49,497 nt of DNA, from NCBI GenBank assembly GCA_027081115.1, contig JALWLD010000056.1, positions 1-49,497 on the forward strand, in the 5' to 3' direction. This stretch comes from Sulfurovum sp. Its GTDB lineage: Bacteria; Campylobacterota; Campylobacteria; Campylobacterales; Sulfurovaceae. A program made the translations under genes and the position numbers. The notes below the pieces were generated by a model. That model was not told where the DNA came from, searched no databases, and worked only from the letters and a program-made list of their open reading frames with translations. Below are positions 26,631-34,564 of this stretch, piece by piece (within the stretch, counting starts at the first letter, position 1; each line of letters starts with the position of its first letter).

Positions 26631-28830
26631 AATAGTCATTACAGGTACAGTACAGGGTGTTGGTTTTAGACCTTTTATTTATGCGCTAGCGCAAAGGTAT
26701 TTAGTTACAGGGACGGTTAGCAATAATAGTAAAGGGGTTGAAATACATCTTAATACAGATAGTCTTACCCTCAAACAATTTCTTATTGCACTAGAATATG
26801 AATATCCACCTCTAGCCTCCATAGATAATATACAGCATAAAGAGATAGCGTATCAGCCTTTTAACGATTTCAAAATTGTAAAAACCCAAGAGCAAGGGGA
26901 TGTGACTGTCAATATCCCTCCTGATGTAAGTATCTGTTCTGAATGTGAAAAAGAACTCTTTGACCCCGCTAACCGTCGTTATGGTTATCCTTTTATTACC
27001 TGTACACATTGTGGTGTACGCTATTCCATTATTTATGATCTGCCTTATGACAGGGGCAGTACTTCCATGAAGTTTTTTGAAATGTGTAAGGTATGTGAGG
27101 CTGAGTATAAAAATCCCTTAGACAGACGTTATCATGCACAGCCTATAGGATGTTGGGATTGTGGTCCCGCATTAGAGTTAAGAGCTAAGCGTGAAGTATT
27201 AGGCATAAGTCAAAATGATATTATTGATAAAACAGTTAAGTTTTTAAGAGAGGGGAAAATACTTGCTGTAAAGGGGGTAGGTGGTTATCATCTGATGTGC
27301 GATGCAAGCAATGAAGAAGCTATTCAAAAATTGAGAGATAGAAAACAACGACCTGCAAAGCCCTTTGCAGTGATGGTTAGAGATATAGCGATGGCTATGG
27401 AGTTGGGTGAGATAAATACACTTGAAGAGAAGTTGTTGAGTTCTAAGGAGCGTCCGGTTGTAATTGTCGGGGAGAGTAGACCCCTACCTATGGGAATTGC
27501 TCCTAATATCTCACGTATTGGACTGTTTTTACCATATACGCCACTACATTTATTGATATTGGATAAATTACAACGTCCTCTTGTAGCTACTTCTGCCAAT
27601 GTCACAGATGAACCTATCTGTACAAATCTAGAAGATTTAGAAAAGTTACAAGGTGTATATGACTATGTGTTGGAGCACAATCGTGACATCGTTAATGGCT
27701 GTGATGATTCTATCGTGATGGTAGTTGGAGGGAAGCAAGTTATTCTCAGACGTGCACGTGGGTATGCTCCTGCAAGTATTAAGTTAGCTTTTGAGCTTGG
27801 GCATAATGTACTTGCACTTGGAGCTAATCAAAAAAGTACTATAGCTATAGGATTCGATAATCAAGCCATTCTTTCTCCACATATAGGCGATTTAGAGAGT
27901 ATTGGTTCGGTAGAGTATTATAAGAAGAATATAGAGAGCCTAGAGCGTATGTATGACTTTAATGCTGAGGTTGTAGCTCATGATATGCATCCTCAGTATG
28001 AGTCTACCAAATATGCTAAAAGGTGCATTGGAAAACACACCCTACGAGAGGTCCAGCATCATCATGCACATATTCTTGGTGTCATGGCAGAAAAGCAGAT
28101 ATCAGGAAAAGTATTTGGTGTAGCTTTTGATGGTACGGGGTATGGTGATGATGGAAAGCTTTGGGGTGGTGAGTTTATGGTGTGTGATTATAAAGGATAT
28201 GAAAGAGTTGCACATATTAATTATTTCAAACTCTTAGGTGGAGCCAAAGCTATCAAAGAGCCAAAACGTGTGGCACTCTCCTTACTTTTTGACCTTTATG
28301 GGGAAGATACACTGATACTAAACAACCCAACGACACAAGCTTTTAGCCCTAAAGAACTAAAAACCTATTTCATTGCATGGGAAAAGGGGCTCAATGCTCC
28401 TGAGAGTTCTTCTGTAGGACGCCTCTTTGATGCAGTGTCTTCACTTTTGGGTATCTGTCATGTGATGAGTTTTGAGGGTGAGAGTGGTATGTTACTTGAA
28501 GAGTTGTATGATAGTGCTGTAGTAGGATATTATAGTTTTGGATATGAAAATGGACAGATAAATGTACTTCCGATGCTTGTAGAGATGTTAGCTGAGAATG
28601 ACACTACCATAGCTGTTTCAAAGTTTTTCCATACTTTGGTGCAGATGATAGCTATAGTTTATGCTCCGTATGACTTACCATTGGTACTAAGTGGTGGAGT
28701 ATTTCAAAATAGAGTGCTTTTAGAATTGGTCTTTGAAAAATTTCCTGAGGCAATCATCTCCAATGCTATTCCTCCTAATGATGGAGGGATTTCTTTGGGG
28801 CAGGTGGTCTCTTCTTCAGTCATCAAGTAA
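26611..28830 (+). CDS. hypF: carbamoyltransferase HypF
   Basis: 739 residues. It has the acylphosphatase domain (VQGVGFRPFIYA), double C4 zinc finger (CSECEKELF, CTHCGV, CKVCEAEY, CWDCG), YrdC domain (about 200-390) and Kae1-like domain with VQHHHAHILGV. It makes the thiocarboxamide on HypE that becomes the cyanide ligands of the NiFe site. ATG 26611 is preferred over ATG 26602, because AAGGAG at 26595-26600 is only 1 base from the latter. It overlaps hydE by 20 bases, and its 3' end overlaps the convergent CDGSH gene by 15. Confidence 0.95.
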   Translation: MELCTYKIVITGTVQGVGFRPFIYALAQRYLVTGTVSNNSKGVEIHLNTDSLTLKQFLIALEYEYPPLASIDNIQHKEIAYQPFNDFKIVKTQEQGDVTVNIPPDVSICSECEKELFDPANRRYGYPFITCTHCGVRYSIIYDLPYDRGSTSMKFFEMCKVCEAEYKNPLDRRYHAQPIGCWDCGPALELRAKREVLGISQNDIIDKTVKFLREGKILAVKGVGGYHLMCDASNEEAIQKLRDRKQRPAKPFAVMVRDIAMAMELGEINTLEEKLLSSKERPVVIVGESRPLPMGIAPNISRIGLFLPYTPLHLLILDKLQRPLVATSANVTDEPICTNLEDLEKLQGVYDYVLEHNRDIVNGCDDSIVMVVGGKQVILRRARGYAPASIKLAFELGHNVLALGANQKSTIAIGFDNQAILSPHIGDLESIGSVEYYKKNIESLERMYDFNAEVVAHDMHPQYESTKYAKRCIGKHTLREVQHHHAHILGVMAEKQISGKVFGVAFDGTGYGDDGKLWGGEFMVCDYKGYERVAHINYFKLLGGAKAIKEPKRVALSLLFDLYGEDTLILNNPTTQAFSPKELKTYFIAWEKGLNAPESSSVGRLFDAVSSLLGICHVMSFEGESGMLLEELYDSAVVGYYSFGYENGQINVLPMLVEMLAENDTTIAVSKFFHTLVQMIAIVYAPYDLPLVLSGGVFQNRVLLELVFEKFPEAIISNAIPPNDGGISLGQVVSSSVIK

Positions 28831-29067
28831 AAAATCCAGATCTAACTTCTCAGGTTTGGCATGTGATCCGTCACAGTAAGGTGTACAGGTACTTTTTTTA
28901 CATAAACATAAATGAAACTCAGAATCTCTGGTTGCTATAAACTCTTTTGGTGTAAATGCAGTCTCTTTGTGGCTTCCGTCACAGAGTACACCATCTGCAC
29001 TTTTCCCACAGGTACAAAAATGATAGGTTTTACCTTTTTCAAGATAAATTCGTACAGGTTGTTTCAT
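28816..29067 (-). CDS. double CDGSH-type iron-sulfur protein
   Basis: 83 residues with two mitoNEET-like motifs: CTCGKS with CDGSHK, and CLCKKS with CDGSH. Each should bind a [2Fe-2S] cluster through three Cys and one His. It is cytoplasmic. It lies 14 bases downstream of the zinc-ribbon gene on the same strand and overlaps the end of hypF tail to tail, so antisense effects are possible. The role is unknown; a redox or cluster-transfer function for the hydrogenase region is inference. Confidence 0.85.
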   Translation of the reverse strand: MKQPVRIYLEKGKTYHFCTCGKSADGVLCDGSHKETAFTPKEFIATRDSEFHLCLCKKSTCTPYCDGSHAKPEKLDLDFLLDD

Positions 29068-29081
29068 ACTGTTTCCTTATG

Positions 29082-29702
29082 TTATAGTGTACTCATTTTT
29101 TCGTTAAATCTCCACTCGGCTTCTTTTAGATAAAAGATGAACTGCTCATCACTTACCCCTTTGTATTGCAAGATAAAGATTTCAAAATAGTCCCAAAATT
29201 TGGTAATGGTATTTTGTGCTTTTGAGAGTTTGGCAATTTTGTTGAAGTTGAGGTACTTAAGCAGCAGTTTGTTCTCTTGTTCATCATGATCATCAAAATG
29301 TTGCCGTTTGGTTTTGGGCATCATGATGTTATAGACTTTATTATCATAAGAGAGTGTAAGAAAATGTTGGAGTTTATGAATATTCTCTTCAATTTTGAGA
29401 CTTTTTGGAAGATAGAGGTATTCATCATAACCTGTGACTCTGTCACTGTTACGTTGATATTCATTATCTGAATAAATAGCTATGTTTCGTCTGAATTTTT
29501 CATAATATTTCTGAACAGTCGCAAAGTGCATTTTTGTTAACCTGGAAGTATCTCTTACATGATAACCTTGGATAAAATGTTTCCAGAGTTTCTCTTCTCT
29601 TTGGATCTTTTGTGGGCTGAATTTACGTTTGCATCTTGCACACTTACGTTGTTTGTCTGCTAACAGATAGGTGTAGGGTGATTCACAGTAGAGACATTTC
29701 AT
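29082..29702 (-). CDS. transposase-like zinc-ribbon/HTH protein, no complete catalytic domain
   Basis: 206 residues. A zinc ribbon (CLYC at 3-6, CARC at 21-24) is followed by a helix-turn-helix-like stretch at about 40-72. The rest resembles the ends of an IS1595/ISXO2 transposase: GYDEYLYLPKS near residue 92 and KEAEWRFNEK at the C-terminus. Such transposases are near 300 residues, so much of the DDE core is absent. No terminal inverted repeats are seen. It may be a domesticated DNA-binding protein; it is divergent from the nickel-transporter gene. Confidence 0.55.
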   Translation of the reverse strand: MKCLYCESPYTYLLADKQRKCARCKRKFSPQKIQREEKLWKHFIQGYHVRDTSRLTKMHFATVQKYYEKFRRNIAIYSDNEYQRNSDRVTGYDEYLYLPKSLKIEENIHKLQHFLTLSYDNKVYNIMMPKTKRQHFDDHDEQENKLLLKYLNFNKIAKLSKAQNTITKFWDYFEIFILQYKGVSDEQFIFYLKEAEWRFNEKMSTL

Positions 29703-29775
29703 AAAAAACTATAACATTTAGTCCTTAAAATAGAGTAGAAATTAATTTTTTAATATGAATTTAATTCTAGCGTAC

Positions 29776-29797
29776 TATTATAGTGAATAGTTATTCA
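29776..29797 (+). promoter_or_regulatory. nickel-transporter promoter with the same dyad as hydA
   Basis: TATTAT (29776-29781) can serve as -10. Two bases later stands the perfect dyad TGAATA-GT-TATTCA (29784-29797), flanked as AGTGAATA...TATTCATT, covering the predicted start site. Spacing from the -10 is the same as at hydA. Confidence 0.5.
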
Positions 29798-29815
29798 TTT
29801 TTTGAAAGGATGTAT

Positions 29816-30457
29816 ATGGAACTGTCGTTGCTGGTCATTTTTTGGTATGGTATTCTTCATGCATTTGGTCCTGACCATCTTACTGCCATTGCTGACTTCT
29901 CTATAGGGAAGAATAAACGTAAAACACTGATGATTACTACACTTTTTGCCATAGGGCATGGGCTAAGTCTCTTCTTGTTTGCGAAGATACTCCAAAGTAC
30001 TCATATCTCTGATAAGATATTGAGCTATGGTGATATTATCTCTGCTACAGTGATCATCGCTATGGGGGTATATCTTCTTTTTATGGTAGCTACTAACCGT
30101 ATACAGCTCAAAACACACATGCATGAAGGTAAAGAACATACACATATATGGTTTGGGAAATCACATGATCATGATGATGCAGTGGCTAAAAGTTCTTCTT
30201 TTACTATGGGATTGCTTATGGGTGCTGGTGGTGTAAGAGGGATGTTGATAACCCTTGGTGCTGTAGGAAGTGGAAATGTAGATTTTACAATGATCGGTGC
30301 ATTTACAGCAGGTGTAATGCTTGTTTTTGTAAGTTTTGGATTAGTAATACTTTACTTTAACCAACATTTTTTAGGTAATCTTACAAATGTAAGACGTGCT
30401 TTTGCAACAGCGGGTGTGATATCACTGGTTGTTGGAACAAATATTCTGATTAGTTAA
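29816..30457 (+). CDS. NicO/RcnA-like nickel transporter
   Basis: 213 residues, about six membrane helices. HAFGPDHLTAIADF at the N-terminus is the NicO/RcnA signature and GHGLSLFLFA marks the second conserved helix; a His-rich cytoplasmic loop (HMHEGKEHTHIW, HDHDD) lies at about 112-135. ATG 29816 has AAAGGA 5 bases upstream. A GTG at 29783 in the same frame would place the start inside the operator and ahead of the likely transcription start. Between the hydrogenase and hypB genes a role in nickel supply fits, although RcnA itself is an exporter. Confidence 0.78.
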   Translation: MELSLLVIFWYGILHAFGPDHLTAIADFSIGKNKRKTLMITTLFAIGHGLSLFLFAKILQSTHISDKILSYGDIISATVIIAMGVYLLFMVATNRIQLKTHMHEGKEHTHIWFGKSHDHDDAVAKSSSFTMGLLMGAGGVRGMLITLGAVGSGNVDFTMIGAFTAGVMLVFVSFGLVILYFNQHFLGNLTNVRRAFATAGVISLVVGTNILIS

Positions 30458-30492
30458 CTATCTTGGCATAGGTGAAGTTTTAGTGAGAGGAA

Positions 30493-30519
30493 TTGTAAGT
30501 GAACTTTGTTCATTTACAA
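30493..30519 (+). promoter_or_regulatory. 27-base near-perfect palindrome in the hypB leader
   Basis: Arms TTGTAAGTGAAC and GTTCATTTACAA flank TTT; the single mismatch would be a G-U pair in RNA, giving a 12-bp stem. It ends 29 bases before the hypB ATG. It contains AGTGAA and TTCATT, as in the nickel-transporter dyad, but with a 5-base rather than a 6-base centre. It may be an operator or an RNA hairpin. Confidence 0.4.
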
Positions 30520-30548
30520 AGAGAAAATATAGATAAGGAGAACAATAG

Positions 30549-31379
30549 ATGTGTACAGATTGTGGTTGTAGTATTAGAGGGATGGAAGAAAATGTACATG
30601 AGCATAGTCATGATGGAGGTAAAACGTTTCATAGTCATGATCATTCAAGTGAGGGTCATACACATGATGAGTCCACAGAACATCAAAAAGCACATGAAAA
30701 CCTGCATCACAATCCACAACTCAATGATGCCAAGACAATCTCTGTCATACAGAAGATCTTAGATAAAAATGATCATGAAGCAGACCATAACAGAAGTCAT
30801 TTGGAAGCACAGGGTGTACTTGGTGTTAACCTGATGTCCAGTCCGGGTTCTGGGAAAACGACACTTTTGGAGTATCTTGCAGACGTTGCGAACTTTAAGT
30901 TTGGTGTTGTTGAAGGTGACCTGGAAACTGAACGTGATGCCAATCGTCTACGAGCCAAAGGTATTTATGCTGAGCAGATACAGACTGGAACAGCGTGTCA
31001 CTTAGATGCATTTATGGTACATAAAGGCTTACACCATATGCCTTTGGGTGAGATAGATGTCTGTTTTGTTGAAAATGTAGGAAACCTTGTTTGTCCTGCA
31101 TCTTATGATGTAGGTACACATTTGAACATCGTTCTTGTTTCTATACCTGAAGGTGAAGACAAAATTGCAAAATATCCTGTCATGTTCAGACAGGCAGATC
31201 TTATACTCATTACAAAGACGGACTTACTTCCCCATTTTAAATATAATGTAGAAGCAGAAAAGGCTGAAGCAAGACGTATTAAACCCAATGTAGACATACT
31301 TGAAGTGAATGTCAATGATATTGATTCCGTCAAAGCTGTAGCAGAATGGATTGAATTTAAAAGAAAGATGAGAAGCTAA
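30549..31379 (+). CDS. hypB: hydrogenase/urease nickel incorporation GTPase HypB
   Basis: 276 residues. The N-terminal metal motif MCTDCGC is followed by a His-rich stretch (about 18-55) able to store nickel. The G domain has SSPGSGKTT, the metal-binding switch ENVGNLVCPASYD and TKTDLL. It delivers nickel to the large subunit together with HypA. AAGGAG lies 8 bases before the ATG. hypC begins 1 base after its stop. Confidence 0.95.
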   Translation: MCTDCGCSIRGMEENVHEHSHDGGKTFHSHDHSSEGHTHDESTEHQKAHENLHHNPQLNDAKTISVIQKILDKNDHEADHNRSHLEAQGVLGVNLMSSPGSGKTTLLEYLADVANFKFGVVEGDLETERDANRLRAKGIYAEQIQTGTACHLDAFMVHKGLHHMPLGEIDVCFVENVGNLVCPASYDVGTHLNIVLVSIPEGEDKIAKYPVMFRQADLILITKTDLLPHFKYNVEAEKAEARRIKPNVDILEVNVNDIDSVKAVAEWIEFKRKMRS

Positions 31380-31380
31380 C

Positions 31381-31695
31381 ATGTGTTTATCCATTCCAAG
31401 TAAAGTAGTCAAACTCTCTGATGATAAAACAATGTGTACGGTTGATACCTTGGGTGTACAAAGAGATGCCAACCTTATGATGATGGAAGATGATGATGTC
31501 CAAATTGGAGATTATGTTTTGCTGCATATTGGTTTTGTGATGAATAAGATAGATGAAGAAGAAGCCTTGGCCTCAATAGAGACCTATAGAGAAATTCTCG
31601 AAAAGATGGATGAGGAAGAGCGGCGACATGCGATTTTGGAAGATGATGAATGTGAGGCTCGTGGAGAGATATATACTCAGGAGATTTCTAGCTAA
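31381..31695 (+). CDS. hypC: hydrogenase assembly chaperone HypC
   Basis: 104 residues starting MCLSIPSKVV, with the essential Cys2 that binds the Fe(CN)2CO precursor with HypD. It is slightly longer than most HypC proteins (75-95) through an acidic C-terminal tail (EEERRHAILEDDE). Its stop overlaps the hypD ATG. Confidence 0.94.
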   Translation: MCLSIPSKVVKLSDDKTMCTVDTLGVQRDANLMMMEDDDVQIGDYVLLHIGFVMNKIDEEEALASIETYREILEKMDEEERRHAILEDDECEARGEIYTQEISS

Positions 31696-32840
31696 TGGCT
31701 GAACTTGAACTCAAGAATTTATATGATAATTTCCGTGATGGAGAGACTATAAAAGCTTATGCAAAGATCATCTCTGAAGATGCAAAAAAGTTAAAAAAAC
31801 CGATCAATATCATGGAAGTCTGTGGTGGGCATACGCATACTATTATGAAATTTGGTCTGCCTCAGCTTCTTCCCGATAATGTTAACTTCATACATGGGCC
31901 GGGGTGTCCAGTCTGTATTATGCCCAAAGAGCGTATAGACCATGCCTATGTTTTAGCTATGCAGCCAGGGGTTATACTTGTTACTCTTGGTGATATGATT
32001 AAAGTACCTGGGTCTAACGGATCTTTACAGGATGCTAGAGCCAAAGGGGCAGATGTACGTTTTGTCTACTCCCCGATGGAGTGCATAAAGATAGCAGAGG
32101 AAAATCCTGAGAAAATAGTCATTTTCTTTGCCATAGGGTTTGAAACAACTACCCCTATGACAGCTGTACTTGTAGATCAAGTCATTAAACAGAGTATTAC
32201 CAATATCTTTTTTCATATCAACCATGTGACCGTACCAGAAGTGATGGTAGAGCTTATAGACAGCCGTGATGTGCATGTGGACTCGTATAACAACCAGATA
32301 GATGCTTTCTTGGGACCAAGCCATGTAAGTGTCATAAGTGGTTCTAAGATTTACGATAAGTTTCCAAAAGAGTATGGTCGCCCTGTAGTAGTGACTGGGT
32401 TTGAACCAGTAGATGCCATGCAAGGCATTAGCATGATAGTCAAGCAGTTTGTAGAAAGCAGATGTGAACTTGAAGTTCAGTATAAACGTGTGGTAAACCA
32501 TGATGGAAATCTCAAAGCCCAAGCACTCATAGAACAGTACTTTGAAAAGATGAGTCTTTTTAGATGGCGTGGACTTGGAAATGTACCTGATTCTGGACTC
32601 AAACTAAGAGAGGCATATAAAGCCTATGATGCGGAGGTACTCTATAAAGATGTTCTCCCTATCGCTGAGATAGAAGACCATAAACTCTGCATCTGTGGTG
32701 ACATACTTCGTGGTATGGCGAAGCCTCAGGAGTGTACTATCTTTGGTACGGCATGTAAACCGACTACACCTATAGGTTCCTGTATGGTGAGTAGTGAGGG
32801 TGCATGTGCAGCATACTATAAATATGGAAATCTAATATGA
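31695..32840 (+). CDS. hypD: hydrogenase formation protein HypD
   Basis: 381 residues, the scaffold on which the iron ligands are assembled. CGGHTHTI, GPGCPVCIMP and GFETTTP are the conserved motifs. The C-terminal cysteines (CICGDILRG, FGTACKP, GSCMVSSEGAC) hold the [4Fe-4S] cluster. It overlaps hypC by 1 base and hypE by 4. Confidence 0.95.
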   Translation: MAELELKNLYDNFRDGETIKAYAKIISEDAKKLKKPINIMEVCGGHTHTIMKFGLPQLLPDNVNFIHGPGCPVCIMPKERIDHAYVLAMQPGVILVTLGDMIKVPGSNGSLQDARAKGADVRFVYSPMECIKIAEENPEKIVIFFAIGFETTTPMTAVLVDQVIKQSITNIFFHINHVTVPEVMVELIDSRDVHVDSYNNQIDAFLGPSHVSVISGSKIYDKFPKEYGRPVVVTGFEPVDAMQGISMIVKQFVESRCELEVQYKRVVNHDGNLKAQALIEQYFEKMSLFRWRGLGNVPDSGLKLREAYKAYDAEVLYKDVLPIAEIEDHKLCICGDILRGMAKPQECTIFGTACKPTTPIGSCMVSSEGACAAYYKYGNLI

Positions 32841-33829
32841 CAAAAACAGTAACCATCGCCCATGGAAATGGGGGAGAAGAGAACAACGAACTCATCAAGA
32901 AAATCTTCTATAAACACTTTGAAAATGACATCTTAGCCAAGAGTGAAGATGCCGCAGTTATTGAAGATGGAAAACTTGCATTTACCACTGACTCATTTAC
33001 AGTAAATCCTCTCTTTTTCCCTGGGGGGAACATTGGTAAACTTGCAGTCTGTGGTACCTGTAATGACCTAGCGATGATGGGTGCAAAACCTAAGTATATG
33101 ACTTGTTCGGTCATTATAGAAGAGGGCTTTTCTACGCGTGAATTAGAGAAAATAGTCAAGTCTATGAAAACAGAACTAGAGATAAACGGAGCTATCGTTG
33201 TGAGTGGAGATACTAAAGTTGTACCTAAAGGTGCGGTAGACCAACTCTTCATAAACACCACAGGCATAGGAGAGATAGAACATAAAGGTATCACGGCCTC
33301 AGGACTAAAAGAGGGCATGAGTATCTTAGTCTCTCGAGATGTAGGTGCACATGGAGCAACTATCTTTGCTGCACGTGAAGGCATTGAGTTAGCAAGCTCA
33401 CTTCAAACAGATTGTGCATCACTATACCCACAAGTAAAAGCCCTCATGGACTCAGGTATCAACATCGTAGCCTTACGTGATGCTACCCGTGGAGGGGTAA
33501 GTGCCGTACTCAATGAATGGGCAAAGACTTCTGATGTTTGTGTAGAAGTAAATGAAGAGAGTATCCCTGTCCAAGAAGAGGTAAGAGGTATCTGTGAAAT
33601 GCTAGGCTTTGAAGCCGTTGACCTTGCCAATGAGGGGACATTTGTATTGTGTGTGAACAAAGAAGATGAGGCTAAAGCTTTGGAAGTGCTGCAACAAACA
33701 CATACAACATCATCCGTCATCGCTACAGTAAGTAAACAACACAATGGCAGAGTCATACTTAATTCCTCTTGGGGTACAAAACGGTTTTTAGACTTGCCTA
33801 CGGGTGAGTTGTTACCTCGGATTTGCTAA
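32837..33829 (+). CDS. hypE: hydrogenase expression/formation protein HypE
   Basis: 330-residue PurM-like ATPase that dehydrates the thiocarboxamide on its last cysteine to cyanide. The C-terminus is LLPRIC with the catalytic terminal Cys. AHGNGGEENNELI at the N-terminus and VSGDTKVV are typical. It overlaps hypD by 4 bases. The hyp run is interrupted after this gene by a toxin-antitoxin pair and a kinase. Confidence 0.95.
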   Translation: MTKTVTIAHGNGGEENNELIKKIFYKHFENDILAKSEDAAVIEDGKLAFTTDSFTVNPLFFPGGNIGKLAVCGTCNDLAMMGAKPKYMTCSVIIEEGFSTRELEKIVKSMKTELEINGAIVVSGDTKVVPKGAVDQLFINTTGIGEIEHKGITASGLKEGMSILVSRDVGAHGATIFAAREGIELASSLQTDCASLYPQVKALMDSGINIVALRDATRGGVSAVLNEWAKTSDVCVEVNEESIPVQEEVRGICEMLGFEAVDLANEGTFVLCVNKEDEAKALEVLQQTHTTSSVIATVSKQHNGRVILNSSWGTKRFLDLPTGELLPRIC

Positions 33830-33834
33830 ATTTG

Positions 33835-33871
33835 TATGTATATGGTATTATACATATAGATAATATGTATA
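33835..33871 (+). promoter_or_regulatory. operator of the toxin-antitoxin operon: three TATGTATA half-sites
   Basis: TATGTATA (33835-33842) and its complement TATACATA (33849-33856) form a perfect inverted repeat with a 6-base spacer; a third copy, TATGTATA, is at 33864-33871. Centres are 14 and 15 bases apart. It lies directly before the antitoxin RBS (AAAAGGA). Autoregulation by ribbon-helix-helix antitoxins commonly uses such repeated short sites. Confidence 0.6.
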
Positions 33872-33883
33872 AAAGGATATATA

Positions 33884-34129
33884 ATGACTATACGTAAAAA
33901 CTTTTTATTTGAACAAGAAGTAGCAAAACATCTTGAAGAGTTGGCTAAAGCAGAGGGTAAGACACAAACTCAGATAGTTCAAGAGATGACAGAAGAGAGA
34001 TATAGACAGATACGTAAAAAGAGGAAGTTAGAGGCTTTGGAAAAACTAAAGAATTCACCAGCAGCAAATATAGGTGACATTGATATACGACAAATACGTA
34101 TAGAAAAAGCGTTAAAACATGCAGAATAA
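33884..34129 (+). CDS. ribbon-helix-helix-type antitoxin
   Basis: 81 residues. The N-terminus (IRKNFLFEQEVAKHLEELAK, about 3-22) fits a beta strand and helix of a CopG/RHH fold, with a second helix at about 26-45 and a basic then flexible toxin-binding tail. It overlaps the PIN toxin gene by 11 bases and has a repeat-rich operator just upstream. The pairing, more than the sequence, makes the call. Confidence 0.7.
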   Translation: MTIRKNFLFEQEVAKHLEELAKAEGKTQTQIVQEMTEERYRQIRKKRKLEALEKLKNSPAANIGDIDIRQIRIEKALKHAE

Positions 34130-34541
34130 TATTTTTGTAGATACGAATATCGTCATAGATATGTGTGACAACAGCAGAGCCCTTCATGAGAATAGTTTTT
34201 CATGCATTACAAACTATTTGGAAAAAGATAATTGTGAGATTTTCATTAATAGTGATACGCTTGCAAATGTATTTTATGTTCTCTCGAATCGTTCTACACT
34301 AAATGAGACTGAAGTACTTGATAAAATGATGTTTGTAAATGATATTTTTACATTAGTGTCTATTGTATCTGATGATGTTGTCATGGCATTGGAGTTATGT
34401 GCTGACGGTTCTACTCCACATAAAGATTATGAAGATGCTGTGCAGTATGTATGTGCGAAGAAGATAGAGGCTAACTTGATTGTGACTAATGATAAAAGGT
34501 TTGTTAGTTTGGATATTGAGTTGAAAATGACGGTAGGTTGA
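34119..34541 (+). CDS. PIN-domain toxin (VapC-like ribonuclease)
   Basis: 140 residues. The PIN acidic residues are visible: FVDTNIVIDM (Asp8 and Asp14), KDYEDAVQYV (Asp near 110) and VTNDKRF (Asp near 128). It should cleave RNA with magnesium and be inhibited by the preceding antitoxin. It lies inside the hyp gene run between hypE and hypX, so it was probably acquired. Confidence 0.75.
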   Translation: MQNNIFVDTNIVIDMCDNSRALHENSFSCITNYLEKDNCEIFINSDTLANVFYVLSNRSTLNETEVLDKMMFVNDIFTLVSIVSDDVVMALELCADGSTPHKDYEDAVQYVCAKKIEANLIVTNDKRFVSLDIELKMTVG

Positions 34542-34564
34542 TAGATGAGAAATAAAGAATATAT

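Noticed and set aside
29783-29815. GTG at 29783 as start of the nickel transporter
   Set aside because: It lies inside the TGAATA-GT-TATTCA dyad and ahead of the predicted transcription start; ATG 29816 has a proper RBS.
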